From the NCBI GenBank assembly GCA_947626995.1, contig CANQUI010000020.1:1-38072 (forward strand): a stretch of 38,072 nt of DNA, given 5' to 3'. Each line of letters begins with the position of its first letter. Positions within the stretch are counted from its first letter, which is position 1. Shown in pieces: positions 7,557 through 19,913 of the stretch. Under the pieces are notes generated by a model, which was not told the origin of the DNA, searched no databases, and saw only the letters and a list, made by a program, of their open reading frames with translations. A program made the position numbers and the translations under genes. Source of the DNA: an uncultured Eisenbergiella sp. GTDB taxonomy: Bacteria; Bacillota; Clostridia; Lachnospirales; Lachnospiraceae.

Positions 7557-7642
7557 CGGAGAAGGAGGGATTTGAACCCTCGCGCCTGTTACAGCCTACC
7601 GGTGTTCGAAGCCGGACCCTTCAGCCACTTGGGTACTTCTCC
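7557..7642 (-). tRNA. tRNA-Ser (CGA)
   Basis: An 86-nt class II tRNA with a long variable arm. The acceptor GGAGAAG (5' end at 7642) pairs with CTTCTCC, the T arm is GAGGG-TTCAAAT-CCCTC, and the D arm is serine-like. Counting 27-31 CCGGC and 39-43 ACCGG puts the loop at TTCGAAC and the anticodon at CGA (7606-7608 on the + strand). The loop-closing pair 31-39 is then C-A. Reading the loop one base earlier would give TCG (Arg), but the long variable arm and serine-type body argue against that. CCA is not encoded. Confidence 0.9.
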
Positions 7643-7676
7643 ATAGCACGTGTCCCGTGACAGGAACACATTATTT

Positions 7677-7705
7677 ATTTTATACGATATTGTGCCACAG
7701 TGCAA
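7677..7705 (-). promoter_or_regulatory. Promoter of tRNA-Ser
   Basis: On the - strand, TTGCAC (7705-7700), 17 nt, TAAAAT (7682-7677), about 35 nt before the mature tRNA 5' end. Confidence 0.7.
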
Positions 7706-7765
7706 GCAAAAAAGAACGCGCGATACGAAAAATGCGTTTTGGCCGATAAATATGGAGGAAATAGG

Positions 7766-7794
7766 TTGACAACTGACAGAGCAGCGAATATACT
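7766..7794 (+). promoter_or_regulatory. Strong sigma-A-type promoter of acpP
   Basis: A perfect TTGACA (7766-7771), 17 nt, then TATACT (7789-7794). One of the best promoters in the window, in keeping with a highly expressed gene. Confidence 0.85.
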
Positions 7795-7844
7795 TTTTCT
7801 TGGTGAAAGCCTGATGTATATCGGGAATTAAAGGAGATCGTATT

Positions 7845-8078
7845 ATGTTGGAGAAGATTGCTGATATCATTCGGGAACAGCTCAATCTGGATGATGTTGA
7901 GATCACGGAGGAAACCTCGTTCAAGGACGATCTGCAGGCGGATTCGCTGGATCTTTTTGAACTGGTTATGGCCTTTGAGGAGGAGTACGGGATCGAGATT
8001 CCTTCTGAGGATCTGGAGAAGCTGGCAACGGTGGCGGATGTGATGGAGTACATCAAGGAGCAGGGAATCGAGGCCTGA
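7845..8078 (+). CDS. acpP: Acyl carrier protein
   Basis: Carries growing acyl chains on a 4'-phosphopantetheine arm for fatty acid (or a dedicated acyl) synthesis in the cytoplasm. The 77-residue acidic protein has the attachment motif 'ADSLDLFEL' with Ser34 as the modified residue, plus the usual four-helix ACP profile. The SD AAAGGAG sits 8 nt before the ATG. It has its own strong promoter and a clean terminator, so it is monocistronic. Housekeeping acpP usually follows plsX or sits with fab genes, and none is here. It could therefore be either the main ACP in a rearranged setting or an additional one; sequence alone does not decide. Confidence 0.93.
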   Translation: MLEKIADIIREQLNLDDVEITEETSFKDDLQADSLDLFELVMAFEEEYGIEIPSEDLEKLATVADVMEYIKEQGIEA

Positions 8079-8096
8079 ACTGTATATTTGAATTAG

Positions 8097-8127
8097 AAAG
8101 CCCGGTATGGAGGTCATGCCGGGCTTT
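8097..8127 (+). terminator. Terminator of acpP
   Basis: An 11-12-bp stem, AAAGCCCGG(T)AT pairing with (AT)GCCGGGCTTT, with a short loop and a TTTTCT tail. It ends 33 nt before the GH133 start codon. Confidence 0.92.
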
Positions 8128-8159
8128 TCTCATCATGTGCGGCCCGAAGGAGGGAAAGG

Positions 8160-10253
8160 ATGCGCTTTACGTACGGAAAAACGGATTGGAGCAGTCAGGA
8201 ACGGGGAGAGGAGAACAGCTATCTGCTGACCAACGGATTGGGCGGCTTTTCTTCTCAGAGCATCATCGGATCCAATGCCAGAAACGATCAGGCGGTGCTT
8301 ATGGCCTGCACGGTGGCGCCGGTGGAACGGTATCACATGGTAACGCGGATCGAGGAAGAAGTCGAAATGACGGGCGAAGAGGAATCCAAAAGGGTTTCCC
8401 TTTCCGCGCAGCGCTATGCGGATCACAGCAGAGAGCAAAGCGGGCAGAAGTATTTGCAGTCTTTTGTATTCGAGGATTTTCCCGTCTGGATCTATCAGGT
8501 GGGAGGGCTGCAGATCAGAAAAAGCATGGTGATGAAGTACGGCGAAAACACGGTGGGGCTGCAGTACCGGTTAACCAACCGGGGGCAAAAGACGATGCGG
8601 CTGCTTTTGACGCCGTACCTGCAGTTTATGCCGAAGACGGAACGGATGCCGGAGGGGAAGCCCTTTTATATCCAACTCGACAGGATCCGCTCCCACTGGA
8701 AGGGGACGATACAAGACGGGATCCGCTGCCTGTATTTCTGGACAAACGGCGAAGGAGAGGTGGAGCCGTTTGAAACAAGGTATGAGACACAGCTGTATTA
8801 TGCCCACGACAACAGGGACGGCAGGCCGGACACCGGATGCGCCGCGGCAAACCACAGGATCGTGTTGAATGCAGCGCCAAAAGAAGAAGCGGTCTTTGAA
8901 CTGATTTACGGAATGGGATGTGAAAAACAGATCGAATCCTATCGGGTGGACCGGTTGCTTGCAAAAGAAAGACGCCGTAAAAAGGCGCTGACAAGCTGCA
9001 GCGGCCTGCGGTCTGAGACGGCCGGGCAGCTTGTCAGGGCGGCGGATCAGTTTGTGGTGGAGCGCGCGTCCACAGGCGGCAAAAGCATCATCGCCGGATA
9101 TCCCTTTTTCGGGGACTGGGGGAGGGATACGATGATCGCGCTGCCCGGCTGCTGTCTGGCGACCGGGCGGGCGTTGGACGCCAGGAGTATTCTGGGCACT
9201 TTTGCCCGTTATTGCCGGCGGGGGATCATGCCCAATATGTTTCCGGAAGGGATGGAGGAACCGCTGTATAATACGGCGGATGCGTCCCTGCTTTTCCTGT
9301 CGGCGGTGTATGCGTATTATTGCCGGACGAAGGATCTGGATTTTGTGCGGGAGTGCTGGGACACCATGGTTTCCATCCTGGACTGGTATCAGAACGGAAC
9401 GGATTTTCACATCCGCATGGATGAGGACGGTCTGATCGAGGCGGGAGGGGACATGGAGCAGGTGACCTGGATGGATGTGCGTTTCGAGGACATTCTGCCC
9501 ACGCCGCGGCACGGGAAACCCGTGGAGATCAACGCGTATTGGCATAACGGCCTGTGCGCCATGGAGCGGATGGCGCAGGCGCTGGGCAGCGCAGAGCCAA
9601 AAAAGCGGCAGCAGTACCAAAAAACGGCCGTTCATTGCCAAAAGCTGGCCCAACAGGTGAGAAAGAGTTTTCGGGAAAAATACTGGAATCCGAAAACGGG
9701 TTGTCTGCGGGACGTGCTGGTCAAAGAGGAACCGGAGCTTTCTCAAAAGGAACAACAGCGCAGAAAGCGGGCCCAGGATCAGATCCGATGCAATCAGATC
9801 TGGGCGGTTTCCCAACCTTTTCCCATATTGGAGCGGCAGCAGGAAAAGGCGGTGGTAGATAAAGTTTTTGAACTGCTTTATACCCCCGTGGGGCTTCGTT
9901 CCCTGTCGCCCGATGACCCCGAATATCAGGCCCGGTATATGGGAGACTGGAAACACCGGGATCTGGCGTATCACCAGGGAACCATATGGGGATTCCCTCT
10001 GGGTGCCTATTATCTGGCTTATCTGAAGGTCCATGATTACAGCAGGGACGCCAAAAAGACGGTGCAGGATCAGCTGACCGGGCTGGAGAGCGCGCTGCGG
10101 GAGGGCTGCGTGGGGCAGCTTCCGGAAATATACGACGCCGAGATTCCCACCGTGTCCGAAGGCTGTTTTGCGCAGGCATGGAGCGTGGGGGAACTGCTTT
10201 TGGTATATGAGGCGCTGGAGAAAGGCCCGGTGCTTTTTCACACCGGGGAATAA
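8160..10253 (+). CDS. Glycogen debranching enzyme, amylo-alpha-1,6-glucosidase (GH133 type)
   Basis: Hydrolyses alpha-1,6 branch glucose residues of glycogen or limit dextrin, as in the C-terminal half of eukaryotic and archaeal debranching enzymes. The 697 residues have an N-terminal GDE_N-like beta-rich domain (about 1-270, starting 'NSYLLTNGLGGFSSQSI') and a C-terminal alpha/alpha-barrel. The hallmark 'GYPFFGDWGRDTMIALPG' is at 313-330, followed by 'GIMPNMFPEG', 'YNTADASLLFL' and 'VEINAYWHNGL'. It is probably cytoplasmic, as no signal peptide is seen. The SD GGAGGGAAAGG lies right before the ATG. No promoter is evident in the 33 nt after the acpP terminator, so it may rely on read-through. 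MalQ follows after 113 nt with its own promoter. Confidence 0.93.
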   Translation: MRFTYGKTDWSSQERGEENSYLLTNGLGGFSSQSIIGSNARNDQAVLMACTVAPVERYHMVTRIEEEVEMTGEEESKRVSLSAQRYADHSREQSGQKYLQSFVFEDFPVWIYQVGGLQIRKSMVMKYGENTVGLQYRLTNRGQKTMRLLLTPYLQFMPKTERMPEGKPFYIQLDRIRSHWKGTIQDGIRCLYFWTNGEGEVEPFETRYETQLYYAHDNRDGRPDTGCAAANHRIVLNAAPKEEAVFELIYGMGCEKQIESYRVDRLLAKERRRKKALTSCSGLRSETAGQLVRAADQFVVERASTGGKSIIAGYPFFGDWGRDTMIALPGCCLATGRALDARSILGTFARYCRRGIMPNMFPEGMEEPLYNTADASLLFLSAVYAYYCRTKDLDFVRECWDTMVSILDWYQNGTDFHIRMDEDGLIEAGGDMEQVTWMDVRFEDILPTPRHGKPVEINAYWHNGLCAMERMAQALGSAEPKKRQQYQKTAVHCQKLAQQVRKSFREKYWNPKTGCLRDVLVKEEPELSQKEQQRRKRAQDQIRCNQIWAVSQPFPILERQQEKAVVDKVFELLYTPVGLRSLSPDDPEYQARYMGDWKHRDLAYHQGTIWGFPLGAYYLAYLKVHDYSRDAKKTVQDQLTGLESALREGCVGQLPEIYDAEIPTVSEGCFAQAWSVGELLLVYEALEKGPVLFHTGE

Positions 10254-10288
10254 AGTTTAAAATATCGCAGAAAAGAGTGGTATGGCAC

Positions 10289-10317
10289 TGGACTGAGAGT
10301 CGATTTATGCGTATAAT
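10289..10317 (+). promoter_or_regulatory. Sigma-A-type promoter of malQ
   Basis: TGGACT (10289-10294), 17 nt, consensus TATAAT (10312-10317). A second TATAAT lies at 10329-10334 without a clear -35. The leader before malQ is about 45 nt and carries AGGAGGA 10 nt before the ATG. Confidence 0.75.
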
Positions 10318-10366
10318 GGAACCAGGGTTATAATATATTTCTACTATATGAGGAGGATGACTTCAA

Positions 10367-11857
10367 ATGAGAGCAAGCGGTATTTTGCTTCCGGTCTTCT
10401 GTATCCCGTCGCCGAACGGGATCGGATGCTTTTCCAGGGAAGCCTATCAGTGGGTGGATTTTTTGGTGAGCGCGGGACAGCGTTACTGGCAGATTCTTCC
10501 GTTGGGACCTACCAGTTTCGGAGATTCCCCGTACCAGTCTTTTTCCACATACGCCGGGAACCCGTATTTTATTGATCTGGAGGAACTGGTCGAGGAGGGG
10601 CTGCTGACCAGAGAACAGGTGGATGGCGCAGATATGGGGAAGGATAAGCGGGATATTGATTACGGAAAGTTATATGAGAATCGGATGCCGCTGTTAAAAA
10701 AAGCATTTCAGAAGAGCCAGCAGGAAGAGGACAGTGAATTTCTTTCTTTCTGGAGCGAGAACGCGTGGTGGCTGGACGATTACGCGCTGTTTATGGCGGT
10801 TAAGGATGTGTTTCAGGGGGCCAGTTGGGATCAGTGGGCGGAGGACATCCGGTATCGCTGGGACAATGCCCTTTGGTATTATAGGAACAATTACGCGGAA
10901 CAGATCAGATTTTACGCGTGGCTGCAGTATGTGTTCGCAAAGCAATGGAAGAAGCTGAAGGAATACGCCAATGAACAGGGCGTGCGCATCATCGGCGACA
11001 TTCCCATCTACGTAGCCTACGACAGCGCCGATGTATGGGCGCATCCGGAACTGTTCCAGCTCAAGGAGGACCGTACGCCGGCGGCGGTGGCCGGATGCCC
11101 GCCCGACGGATTTTCTGCGGACGGCCAGCTCTGGGGGAACCCTCTCTACCGCTGGGATTATCACAGGGATACCGGCTATATCTGGTGGGTCGGCCGCATG
11201 GAGAACTGTTTTAAGATGTACGATGTGGTACGTATCGATCATTTCCGCGGATTCGACGAGTATTATTCCATTCCTGCAGGGGATAAGACCGCGGTGAACG
11301 GCCATTGGGAAAAAGGACCGGGGATCGGCCTTTTTCGGACGATTGAACGGCAGCTTGGCAAAAAGGATATTATCGCGGAGGATCTGGGCTATATGACCGA
11401 CAGCGTGCGGGAACTGGTCCGGGAAAGCGGTTATCCCAATATGAAGGTATTGGAATTTGCCTTTGACGCCAGAGATTCCAGCGGCGCCAACGATTACCTG
11501 CCGCATAATTACATACAAAACTGCGTCGCCTATACCGGGACCCATGACAATGAGACGATTTACGGATGGCTTTCCAGCATCCGGGAAGAAGAAAAAAAGG
11601 CGATCCGCGTCTATATGGACCGGCCGGATGCCGATGATAAGGAACTGGCGGAGCAGATGGTCCGGATGACCGTTTCCAGCGTCGCGGATCTTGCCATTAT
11701 CCCGATCCAGGATTATCTGGGGCTGGATAACAGCGCCCGTATCAATTTCCCGTCCACACTGGGGACGAATTGGCGGTGGAGAATGACCAAACGGGATTTG
11801 TCCAAAAAGCTGGCCAGGAAGATCAAACAACTCTGTATGCTTTACGGAAGAGTCTGA
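10367..11857 (+). CDS. malQ: 4-alpha-glucanotransferase (amylomaltase, GH77)
   Basis: Transfers alpha-1,4-glucan segments between maltodextrins, releasing glucose; works with debranching enzymes and phosphorylase in glycogen or maltodextrin turnover in the cytoplasm. The 496 residues match the family. The start 'RASGILLPVFCIPSPNGIG' and 'WQILPLGPTSFGDSPYQSFS' are diagnostic. The catalytic triad is intact: nucleophile D291 (VRIDHFRGFDEYY), acid/base E338 (IAEDLG) and D394 (TGTHDNET). 'FPSTLGTNWRWRM' near the C-terminus is also typical. Strong SD and its own promoter. The terminator at 11881-11931 follows the stop and runs into spmA. Confidence 0.96.
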   Translation: MRASGILLPVFCIPSPNGIGCFSREAYQWVDFLVSAGQRYWQILPLGPTSFGDSPYQSFSTYAGNPYFIDLEELVEEGLLTREQVDGADMGKDKRDIDYGKLYENRMPLLKKAFQKSQQEEDSEFLSFWSENAWWLDDYALFMAVKDVFQGASWDQWAEDIRYRWDNALWYYRNNYAEQIRFYAWLQYVFAKQWKKLKEYANEQGVRIIGDIPIYVAYDSADVWAHPELFQLKEDRTPAAVAGCPPDGFSADGQLWGNPLYRWDYHRDTGYIWWVGRMENCFKMYDVVRIDHFRGFDEYYSIPAGDKTAVNGHWEKGPGIGLFRTIERQLGKKDIIAEDLGYMTDSVRELVRESGYPNMKVLEFAFDARDSSGANDYLPHNYIQNCVAYTGTHDNETIYGWLSSIREEEKKAIRVYMDRPDADDKELAEQMVRMTVSSVADLAIIPIQDYLGLDNSARINFPSTLGTNWRWRMTKRDLSKKLARKIKQLCMLYGRV

Positions 11858-11876
11858 GGCCCTGTTTTTGCAAAAA

Positions 11877-11905
11877 ACATATTCCGTCCGATGTGCGCAT
11901 AGATT
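11877..11905 (+). promoter_or_regulatory. Candidate sigma-E (sporulation, mother-cell) promoter for spmA
   Basis: ACATATT (11877-11883) matches 6 of 7 positions of the B. subtilis sigma-E -35 consensus KMATATT. CATAGATT (11898-11905) matches 7 of 8 of CATACAHT, with the usual 14-nt gap. Its -10 lies in the loop of the malQ terminator. A start near 11912 would leave out the 5' arm of the hairpin. Known: spmA is under sigma-E control in B. subtilis. Inferred: that this site works here. Confidence 0.5.
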
Positions 11906-11931
11906 AGTGCAAAACATCGGACGGAATTTTT
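11881..11931 (+). terminator. malQ terminator overlapping spmA ribosome binding site
   Basis: A 13-bp perfect stem, ATTCCGTCCGATG (11881-11893) with CATCGGACGGAAT (11915-11927), has a 21-nt loop and a T5 tail (11927-11931) that touches the spmA ATG. The only SD-like sequence of spmA (GGACGGA) is inside the 3' arm, so malQ read-through RNA would both terminate and hide the spmA start. Confidence 0.88.
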
Positions 11932-12600
11932 ATGCTGAATTATATTTGGGCTTTTATGATCGCGGCAGGCATTTTGTACGGGGCCTTTGCCGGAAACATC
12001 GAGGCGGTCTCCAACGCCGCGCTGGATTCCGCAAAGGAGGCGGTGGATCTTTGTATCACCATGATGGGGGTCATGGGACTTTGGATGGGACTGATGGAAA
12101 TTGCAAAACAGTCCGGGCTGATCGGGAAACTGACGCGCAAAATCCAGCCCTTTATCACGTTCCTGTTTCCCGGACTGCCCAGGGACCATGCGGCCAGGGA
12201 GTATATCTCCGCCAATATCATCGCCAATCTGCTGGGACTGGGATGGGCCTGTACGCCCGCCGGATTAAAGGCCATGGAGGCGCTGCAGGAGCTAAACGAG
12301 CAGACCTGCCAAAAAAACCGCGCGCTGTATGAAACCGCCCAAACGCACGGCGACCCGAAGGACCGGTTCGTTGGCCGGCCGGGATTTGACCCAAAGGTGG
12401 CCAGCAATGAAATGTGCAGTTTTTTAATCCTGAATATTTCTTCCCTGCAGCTGATCCCGGTGAGCATCATCGCCTATCGGAGCCAGTACGGAAGCGTAAA
12501 CCCCACCGCCGTGGTAGGACCGGCAATTATAGCCACGGCGGTAAGCACCCTGGTGGGGGTCGTGTTTGCAAAGATCATGGATCGGAAGCCAAAGGCGTAA
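11932..12600 (+). CDS. spmA: Spore maturation protein A
   Basis: Integral membrane protein with a nucleoside-recognition (Gate) domain that acts with SpmB in spore core dehydration and maturation in the developing spore. The 222 residues start 'MLNYIWAFMIAAGILYGAF', as in SpmA, and carry the conserved 'MGVMGLWMGLMEIAKQSGL' segment, 'PFITFLFPGLP', 'ISANIIANLLGLGWACTPAG' and a membrane-spanning C-terminus. The linker at about residues 128-152 is hydrophilic, as in homologues. The SD is weak and sits in the malQ terminator arm. In other sporeformers spmB follows directly; here a GH31/GH2 pair intervenes and spmB lies 5.5 kb downstream. Confidence 0.95.
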   Translation: MLNYIWAFMIAAGILYGAFAGNIEAVSNAALDSAKEAVDLCITMMGVMGLWMGLMEIAKQSGLIGKLTRKIQPFITFLFPGLPRDHAAREYISANIIANLLGLGWACTPAGLKAMEALQELNEQTCQKNRALYETAQTHGDPKDRFVGRPGFDPKVASNEMCSFLILNISSLQLIPVSIIAYRSQYGSVNPTAVVGPAIIATAVSTLVGVVFAKIMDRKPKA

Positions 12601-12645
12601 CCGCTCCCGCTTTTGGAAGAAAAAAAGCAAAACCGGATTTCCCGC

Positions 12646-12674
12646 TTGCGTGCAAATGGACAGGGATGTAAGAT
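12646..12674 (+). promoter_or_regulatory. Sigma-A-type promoter of GH31-GH2 pair
   Basis: TTGCGT (12646-12651), 17 nt, TAAGAT (12669-12674), about 30 nt before the GH31 ATG. It lets the glycosidases be expressed apart from spmA. Confidence 0.6.
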
Positions 12675-12704
12675 AAAAATAAAAAACAGGCAGGAGGGAG
12701 AAGA

Positions 12705-18019
<5,315 letters not shown>

Positions 18020-18073
18020 GGAAACGCCGGAATAGGATGAAGAGAGAAGGGACTTGGCAGAGGGGCGTCTGAT

Positions 18074-18604
18074 ATGGCAAATGTATTGGCCCACATCTCC
18101 GGCATCATCATTCCGGCGTTGATTTTTTATATTGTGTCTTACGGACTGGTGAACAGAAGCAACGTATATGAGGATTTTATCAGCGGCGCGGCGGACGGGT
18201 TTAAAACGGTCATAAGGATCATGCCGACTCTGGTGGGGCTTATGATGGCGGTAGGGATTCTGCGCGCCTCCGGGTTGCTGGATTTTGTGGGACGCATTGC
18301 CGAACGCTTTACCCGGCCGGCAGACCTGCCCGCCGATCTGGTGCCGCTGATTTTGATTAAGCTTTTTTCCTCCTCCGCGGCAACGGGACTGGTGCTGGAT
18401 ATCTTTAAGACGTATGGGACGGATTCCCGGACCGGGATGATCACTTCGATCCTGATGAGCTGTACGGAAACCTGTTTCTACACCATGTCCGTCTATTTCA
18501 TGGCGGCCAGGGTCACAAAGACGCGATACACGCTGGCGGGGGCGCTTATGGCCACCGCCGCGGGCGTGGTGATGAGCGTTGTGCTGGCGCAGGCCATGAC
18601 CTGA
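18074..18604 (+). CDS. spmB: Spore maturation protein B
   Basis: Partner of SpmA; membrane protein with a Gate/nucleoside-recognition fold required for normal spore core dehydration. The 176 residues match SpmB in length and motifs: 'IIPALIFYIVSYGLVNRSNVYEDFISGA', 'GFKTVIRIMPTLVGLMMAVGILRASG', 'LILIKLFSSSAATGLVLDIF' and 'ILMSCTETCFYTMSVYFMA'. GAGGGGCG precedes the ATG. It lies 54 nt after the GH2 gene with no terminator between, so it may be transcribed from the spmA or GH31 promoter through about 5.4 kb of glycosidase genes, unless an unseen sporulation promoter exists within GH2. Confidence 0.95.
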   Translation: MANVLAHISGIIIPALIFYIVSYGLVNRSNVYEDFISGAADGFKTVIRIMPTLVGLMMAVGILRASGLLDFVGRIAERFTRPADLPADLVPLILIKLFSSSAATGLVLDIFKTYGTDSRTGMITSILMSCTETCFYTMSVYFMAARVTKTRYTLAGALMATAAGVVMSVVLAQAMT

Positions 18605-18725
18605 GGGATGCGGCCCTTTTTCCCTTTCTTAAAAGTACATAAATTTTTCGGATCGGTTCTTGTAAAGGAAAGAAGAATATTGTACCCTTTAGAGGAAAGA
18701 TTTTACGAAAGGACACAGAACGAGG

Positions 18726-19193
18726 ATGGTTCCGTACGATATATGGCGGATCGGCGGCATTGCGGCGGTTTTTCTGCTGTTGGCGCTGATCGGGCTTTTT
18801 CTTTTGCATGCCGGGAAAAAACGGCGCGGGTTTGCGGAAAGCGGACCGGATACGTTGGACGGGCATGCGTTCGAACATTATTGCGCGTCGCTTTTAAAGC
18901 GGCAGGGCTTTATCGAGGTAGAGGTCACAAAGGGAAGCGGCGATTTCGGAGTGGACGTGCTGGCGGAAAAAGACGGCGTGACTTATGCGGTGCAGTGCAA
19001 GCGGTATGACGGGCCGGTGGGAGTAAAGGCGGTACAGGAGGCCTGCGCCGGAAGAGAATACTATGATCGGATGGTGGGCGCGGTCATGACGAATCAGTAT
19101 TTCACCCAGCCTGCCGTGGAGGCGGCCCGGAAGTTAAAGATCCTGCTCTGGGACAGAGGATATATGGAAGCGATGATGAAGGAAGAAGGGTAA
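18726..19193 (+). CDS. Membrane-anchored Mrr-like restriction endonuclease-fold protein
   Basis: A 155-residue protein with one transmembrane helix (about 9-29), a short basic linker (KKRRG) and a type IV Mrr_cat-like nuclease domain. The PD-(D/E)xK core can be read as E50 (GHAFEHYCASLLKRQGF), D77 (GSGDFGVDVLAE) and Q90-x-K92 (YAVQCKRY), the QxK variant usual in this family. Relatives cleave modified DNA, or act as DNA-processing enzymes in Firmicutes without a restriction role. Membrane attachment of the nuclease domain is known in many short proteins of this class. The ABC ATPase starts 6 nt after its stop, so it is probably in the same transcript. The function is uncertain. Confidence 0.82.
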   Translation: MVPYDIWRIGGIAAVFLLLALIGLFLLHAGKKRRGFAESGPDTLDGHAFEHYCASLLKRQGFIEVEVTKGSGDFGVDVLAEKDGVTYAVQCKRYDGPVGVKAVQEACAGREYYDRMVGAVMTNQYFTQPAVEAARKLKILLWDRGYMEAMMKEEG

Positions 19194-19199
19194 GGCAAA

Positions 19200-19901
19200 A
19201 TGAGCTTTGTGGAATTTAAGGATGTCAAAAAGGTCTATCACATGGGCGAGGTGGATATCGAAGCGTTGCGCGGGGTCAGCTTTCAGATTGAAAAAGGTGA
19301 GTTCTGTGTGGTGGTAGGCGCCTCGGGAGCGGGAAAGACCACGATCCTGAACATACTGGGCGGTATGGACACGCTTTCGGCAGGGACGGTGACGCTGGAC
19401 GGCAACGAGATCTCTTCCTATAACAAACGGCAGCTTACCGCATATCGCCGTCATGAGATCGGCTTTGTGTTTCAGTTCTATAATCTGGTACAGAATCTGA
19501 CCGCCCTTGAGAACGTGGAGCTGGCCTCCCAGATCTGCAAAGAGCCTCTCGCGGCGGCGGAGGTGCTGGAGAAGGTCGGGTTAAAGGACCGGGCCGGCAA
19601 TTTCCCGGCGCAGCTTTCCGGCGGGGAACAGCAGCGCGTGGCCATTGCCAGGGCGCTGGCGAAAAATCCCAAGCTTTTGCTGTGCGATGAGCCCACCGGC
19701 GCGCTGGATTATCAGACGGGGAAAACCGTGCTCAAGCTGCTGCAGGATACCTGCCGCAAAAGCGGCGTGACGGTGGTGGTCATCACCCATAATCAGGCGA
19801 TTACGGCCATGGCTGACCGGGTGATCACCGTGAAAAACGGACAAATCACCGATATGAGGCGAAACGAGCATGCCGTTTCGGTAGAGCAGATCGAATGGTA
19901 A
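19200..19901 (+). CDS. ABC transporter ATP-binding protein (MacB/LolD type)
   Basis: ATPase of a type VII (MacB-like) ABC system that couples ATP hydrolysis to mechanical movement of an FtsX-type permease. The 233 residues have Walker A 'GASGAGKTT' (40-48), Q-loop '[18 protein letters not shown]', signature '[15 protein letters not shown]', Walker B '[12 protein letters not shown]' and the switch His in 'VVITHNQAI'. The pattern '[17 protein letters not shown]' is characteristic of the MacB/LolD branch. The permease gene begins 12 nt downstream and is its evident partner. Confidence 0.95.
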   Translation: MSFVEFKDVKKVYHMGEVDIEALRGVSFQIEKGEFCVVVGASGAGKTTILNILGGMDTLSAGTVTLDGNEISSYNKRQLTAYRRHEIGFVFQFYNLVQNLTALENVELASQICKEPLAAAEVLEKVGLKDRAGNFPAQLSGGEQQRVAIARALAKNPKLLLCDEPTGALDYQTGKTVLKLLQDTCRKSGVTVVVITHNQAITAMADRVITVKNGQITDMRRNEHAVSVEQIEW

Positions 19902-19913
19902 GGGGGAGTTTCA

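Noticed and set aside
7557-7642. tRNA-Ser considered as tRNA-Sec or tRNA-Arg
   Set aside because: The anticodon is not TCA and the acceptor/T-arm lengths are those of serine tRNA, which excludes Sec. A TCG (Arg) reading would need a shifted loop in a tRNA with a long variable arm.
10225-10247. CCCGGTG/CACCGGG hairpin at the end of the GH133 gene as a terminator
   Set aside because: No T-run follows (GAATAAAG), and malQ has its own promoter further on, so there is no support for termination here.
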